Shown here: positions 61,064 to 64,000 of the stretch, in pieces
Position numbering within the stretch: position 1 is the stretch's first letter
Layout of the letters: each line of letters opens with the position of its first letter
Source of the DNA: Paramecium tetraurelia
Lineage: Eukaryota > Ciliophora > Oligohymenophorea > Peniculida > Parameciidae
Direction: 5' to 3'
DNA length: 64,000 bases
NCBI RefSeq assembly: GCF_000165425.1
Contig: NW_001798963.1
Location: 234,520-298,519, forward strand
Program-made: the position numbers and the translations under genes
The notes under the pieces: generated by a model
The model's input: the letters and a program-made list of their open reading frames with translations, nothing else
Database searches by the model: none
What the model was told of the DNA's origin: nothing

Positions 61064-61477
61064 TTCTTTTTTTATAAATTAATTGATTTCTATTCCTTTA
61101 TTTACACTTTAATACTATAAACCAAAAAAGTAACTTGTTAACTTATATCTAAAGAAAATCAAATTATTTTAAGATTAGTTGTGGATATATTTTATAATAA
61201 TAAAAACACAAAAGAAACTTGCTCAAAGCTTTAATCTTTTTGAATATAGATAAAAACATAAAACAAATTATTAACAATATTTCCACATTATCTACAAGAT
61301 TTCAAAGCTAATTATCAATAACTTAGTTCTCTTCTACATTTATATTATTCCTTCAAAGTAAGAGTTTGGTAAAGACTGGCTAAGAATATCTCTAAAGAAG
61401 CCAATAATAGGGTCGAGTCCATGAAAAATTTACAATTTTAATGAACCCTATTTTGGAATACCTATTTTAGGATTTTA

Positions 61478-61600
61478 GTAGATGAAGTAGGCGATTAAAT
61501 ATGTGATGAAATAGGGAATCATACAGGCGATGAAATATGTCATGAAATTGGCAATGATATTGGAAAATTATAGGGAGTATTATGAGGAATGAAATAGTCA
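61478..61600 (+). repeat. Degenerate short tandem repeat (about 14-15 bp unit)
   Basis: Variants of GATGAAATAGGCG, GATGAAATAGGGAATCA, GCGATGAAATATGTC and AATGATATTGG follow one another over about 120 bp. The copies are diverged and the unit length drifts. It may be a worn subtelomeric satellite. Confidence 0.5.
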
Positions 61601-63026
61601 ATAAAATAGCAAAGCATAGGGAATTAAGTAGGGGATATAACTGGGAAATGGTTTATTATAAGTTGTTTCTAAAATTTTAAATTACTTGCAATAATCGGAT
61701 ATATAAATTGTATGTATAATAGTAACTTAACGCTTCATCGTTTATATCATGAAAAATTTGCTTTTTCCATTTCATAAAATACTTCTTGAATTGATTGAGG
61801 TGGAATTAAATTAATTAAATTTTTTTCATTGAGGTGGAATAAACACTCAATTCAGTATTTTTCTCATATATAATGCACGCAACAGCTAATTTTTTTAATA
61901 TAACACAAATCCTATGTTCGTTTAATGTGTTGCCACTGTATCTAATGTTAATCTTTATTTATTAAATGTGCATAAATTATATCAGCAGTTCATGTAATAA
62001 AGCTCATACTTTTTCAAACATCTTTTGCATTTGTTAGTTGTACCAGCCTGCAAAGTTAATTATTTCTAAACATCACCCATCTCACCTTGCTTAATCATTA
62101 TTGTTGAAATTTAAATTACAGTAATTTACTAGGATGCAGTTCCAATTTAATTAAGATGAATTATATTTCTCAATTAATAGAATGTCAGTTAAATCAAACT
62201 GATCATATTAGACTGTATCAGCAAAACCATCAGTATAATATATAAAACCCTTCTATATAAAGGACGATGCTGTAACGACTCAAATTCAAGTATAGATATA
62301 AGAATTCTAAAACATCCAACTTTGCATAATATAGAGTACATTGAGTGCAAGTATTTGGAGCATTAGCCTCTAATGAAATATAATTAGCTATAAAGTTTAA
62401 ATACCAAGAAAAGAAGGATGATTCATTAGACTTTCACAAGCAGCACAGAAATTTTAGATAGCCAAAAATTGAATCTTGTTTTTTTATGTTTTTGTAAACC
62501 ATGATTTCACCAAGACTGGCTCAATTTCAACATGTCTTACACTTCGCACAGGGAATAAACAAAGAAGCACATAGTGGAAATATATTCAGCATTTTAATCA
62601 CCATCAGTGATAATTTTCAGTAGCTGGCATAAGCATGTTTTTGAAGAACATTTATGGATGGTTGTTATTAGAGTCGATTTGATATACTATATAGCCAATA
62701 AAGAACAATATCACAAGCAATTCATATTTATATTTGACTGAGTAATGGAGCACATCGTCAGCAGTTATAATACATTCCTAAAGCAGCTTTAAATTGGACT
62801 ATGAAGAAGTACTCATAGATTAATATGTGAAGTTAACTTTAGATATCTTGCATAACTATCGATTGTTGTGTCTGCTTACCAAGGTGTTTTCATTTTTCTG
62901 TATTATGGAGTTGTACATGGAAAATGTGATATATCTTCATATTATAATTTAGGCTTTTTTTAAAGTCTACTTGAAATATTATGTGTTATTTTAACAGGAT
63001 GTGGTGCCGCTTTCATTGATTGATGA

Positions 63027-63554
63027 AATAATAGCACAAAATAATCTTATAGAAGATATTTCTTTAATGCTCTTGTGATTAATGTACTGTGTATTTTATT
63101 GCTGATTATGCATGTAGCCGCATACTTAAATCAAGAAGCAATGATTAGTGCATTAATCTCATTTATAAAAATACTTAAAAACGGGGATTTCAACCTTATT
63201 ATTAAGTCTCTGTCTCCTTTATGCAATAAATATTTTCAGCTCTAATAGACTTCGATTGGATCTAATAAGGATACATTAAATTTGATCAGTTTGCTCTATG
63301 TAGCAAATAACTGGTTATTTCTGTTTAGAATATATCACATCAACTGTTGCTTAAGGTATGTTTAGAGTTTCGAAATGTATATCAATATCTAATTGTTATT
63401 ATTCCTAACCATGTTAAAAACTTATACTGGCAGCCTCTCAAGTACTAGAGCTCATCTGTCTACCATCCTTATGCTTTTGTTAACGATGGCAATTACAAAT
63501 ACTTCAAACACGTTTGAACATGCACACCATAATTCAAATCTCTTAAAGTTTTGA
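63027..63554 (+). pseudogene. Relic of a multi-pass membrane protein
   Basis: Open for 175 codons without a usable 5' end: two TGAs sit just before it. It reads YRRYFFNALVINVLCILLLI and MHVAAYLNQEAMISALISF, then LISLLYVANNWLFLFRIYH and LSTILMLLLTMAITNTSN, alternating hydrophobic helices and short polar loops. The sequence just 5' continues as another protein-like frame (VIYLHIIIQAFFKVYLKYYV). It looks like the 3' part of a large membrane protein gene broken by frameshifts. Family unknown. Confidence 0.4.
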
Positions 63555-63887
63555 AGATTATATATTCTGATTCATGTTAATTATGATTTGCTATTATCAA
63601 CTAGAAACAAAAAATAATGGTTTGCGATTTGAAAACATGCAAGCAATGGACTTAATATTAAGATTTGCGTTTTACGCTTACTTCTTGTTTCTTATATTGG
63701 ATGATGATTAAAATATTATATAAGTAGCGGCGTCTACTGAAACATATTCTACAGTTTAGAATTCTCACCTGATAAAATTTTATTGCTACAACTCAAGATG
63801 CTGTAAACGGCTTGTCCTTCAATGATTATTTTGTTGCTTCTTTATTCAAAACGATATTTGAATGCTTTTAATTTAAAATGGAAATGT

Positions 63888-63994
63888 GGGTTTGGGGTTT
63901 GGGTTTGGGTTTAGGTTTGGGTTTGGGTTTGGGGTTGGGGTTGGGGTTGGGTTAAGGGTTGGGTTTGGGGTTGGGGTTGGGGTTGGGGTTGGGG
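63888..63994 (+). repeat. Macronuclear telomere (mixed G3T3/G4T2)
   Basis: Runs of GGGTTT and GGGGTT hexamers/heptamers fill the end of the window, mostly G3T3 first and then mostly G4T2. There is one GGGTTTAGG and one GGGTTAAGGG variant. Mixed G4T2/G3T3 repeats are characteristic of Paramecium telomerase. The G-rich strand runs 5' to 3' toward the right end, as it must at a chromosome's right terminus. The last bases (63,995-64,000, CTTCCA) do not fit the repeat. Confidence 0.95.
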
Positions 63995-64000
63995 CTTCCA

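Larger units (their letters stand above)
61064..63887. other. Subtelomeric region without an intact gene
   Basis: About 2.8 kb between the WD40 gene and the telomere. It holds a short degenerate repeat (61,478-61,600) and a hydrophobic open frame (63,027-63,554), listed separately. Between 62,240 and 62,520 a plus-strand frame reads Cys-containing sequence (RCCNDSNSSIDIRILKHP, NIEYIECKYLEHQPL), perhaps the relic of a Cys-rich receptor. No start codon or splice pattern makes a complete gene. Confidence 0.55.

Noticed and set aside
1-64000. TGA as tryptophan or another sense codon genome-wide
   Set aside because: All conserved genes end at TGA where their homologs end; only the relics and one doubtful gene have internal TGAs.
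1-64000. tRNA, rRNA or other RNA genes
   Set aside because: I looked for tRNA-like stems and rRNA blocks in the spacers and saw none I could support by eye.

Overview
The window looks like the end of a macronuclear chromosome of Paramecium (P. tetraurelia or a close relative). Three things show this. Conserved proteins read through only if TAA and TAG are glutamine and TGA is the only stop. About 49 tiny GT...AG introns (20-31 nt) are needed to join the frames. The right end is a telomere of mixed G3T3 and G4T2 repeats on the G-rich strand. The DNA is very AT-rich, spacers are short, and both strands are used. Any ORF call made with the standard code breaks these genes into fragments; the coordinates given here use the ciliate code, and each spliced length was checked to be a multiple of three.

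Positions 1-45,600 are a dense block of cellular genes. In order: a remnant at the left edge; a TFIIB-type cyclin-fold protein; a coiled-coil protein; an EGF-domain membrane protein; NudC; a long WD40 protein; a small possible HTH protein; an EF-hand protein; a RING1-like E3; a two-TM protein; a C2-like/coiled-coil protein; a BRE1-type E3; a CNBD membrane protein; an EF-hand-like coiled-coil protein; a giant IP3-receptor-type Ca2+ release channel (about 2,600 aa); an ANTH-type clathrin adaptor; a membrane-anchored methyltransferase; a coiled-coil protein; a B-box protein; another coiled-coil protein; a MORN-repeat protein; a cyclic-nucleotide-domain K+ channel; a gene with an in-frame TGA; and CPSF73. 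Themes are Ca2+ and membrane excitability (Ca2+ release channel, K+ channel, CNBD protein, EF-hand proteins), membrane traffic (ANTH), and chromatin/RNA (BRE1, RING1-like, TFIIB-like, CPSF73). They form no operon; neighbours are simply packed closely, with start codons of one divergent pair 10 bp apart and one convergent pair 3 bp apart.

From about 45.6 kb the character changes to subtelomeric. A gene-poor 2.2 kb stretch precedes an 8.2 kb cysteine-rich surface (immobilization) antigen gene with a signal peptide, 74-aa tandem repeats and a GPI-type tail, but with a +1 frameshift near its 5' end. Then come decayed TPR and other fragments, a pentapeptide/WD40 gene with about 15 repeats of 126 bp carrying two compensating frameshifts, more decayed membrane-protein sequence, short degenerate repeats, and the telomere. 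The last six bases are not telomeric.

I see no clearly new multi-gene system. The most unusual items are the in-frame TGA gene at 42.6-43.2 kb, the altered pore loop of the Ca2+ release channel, the pore-less CNBD protein, the zinc-ribbon-less TFIIB relative, the single 3n intron that lacks a TGA, and the string of frameshifts confined to the subtelomere.
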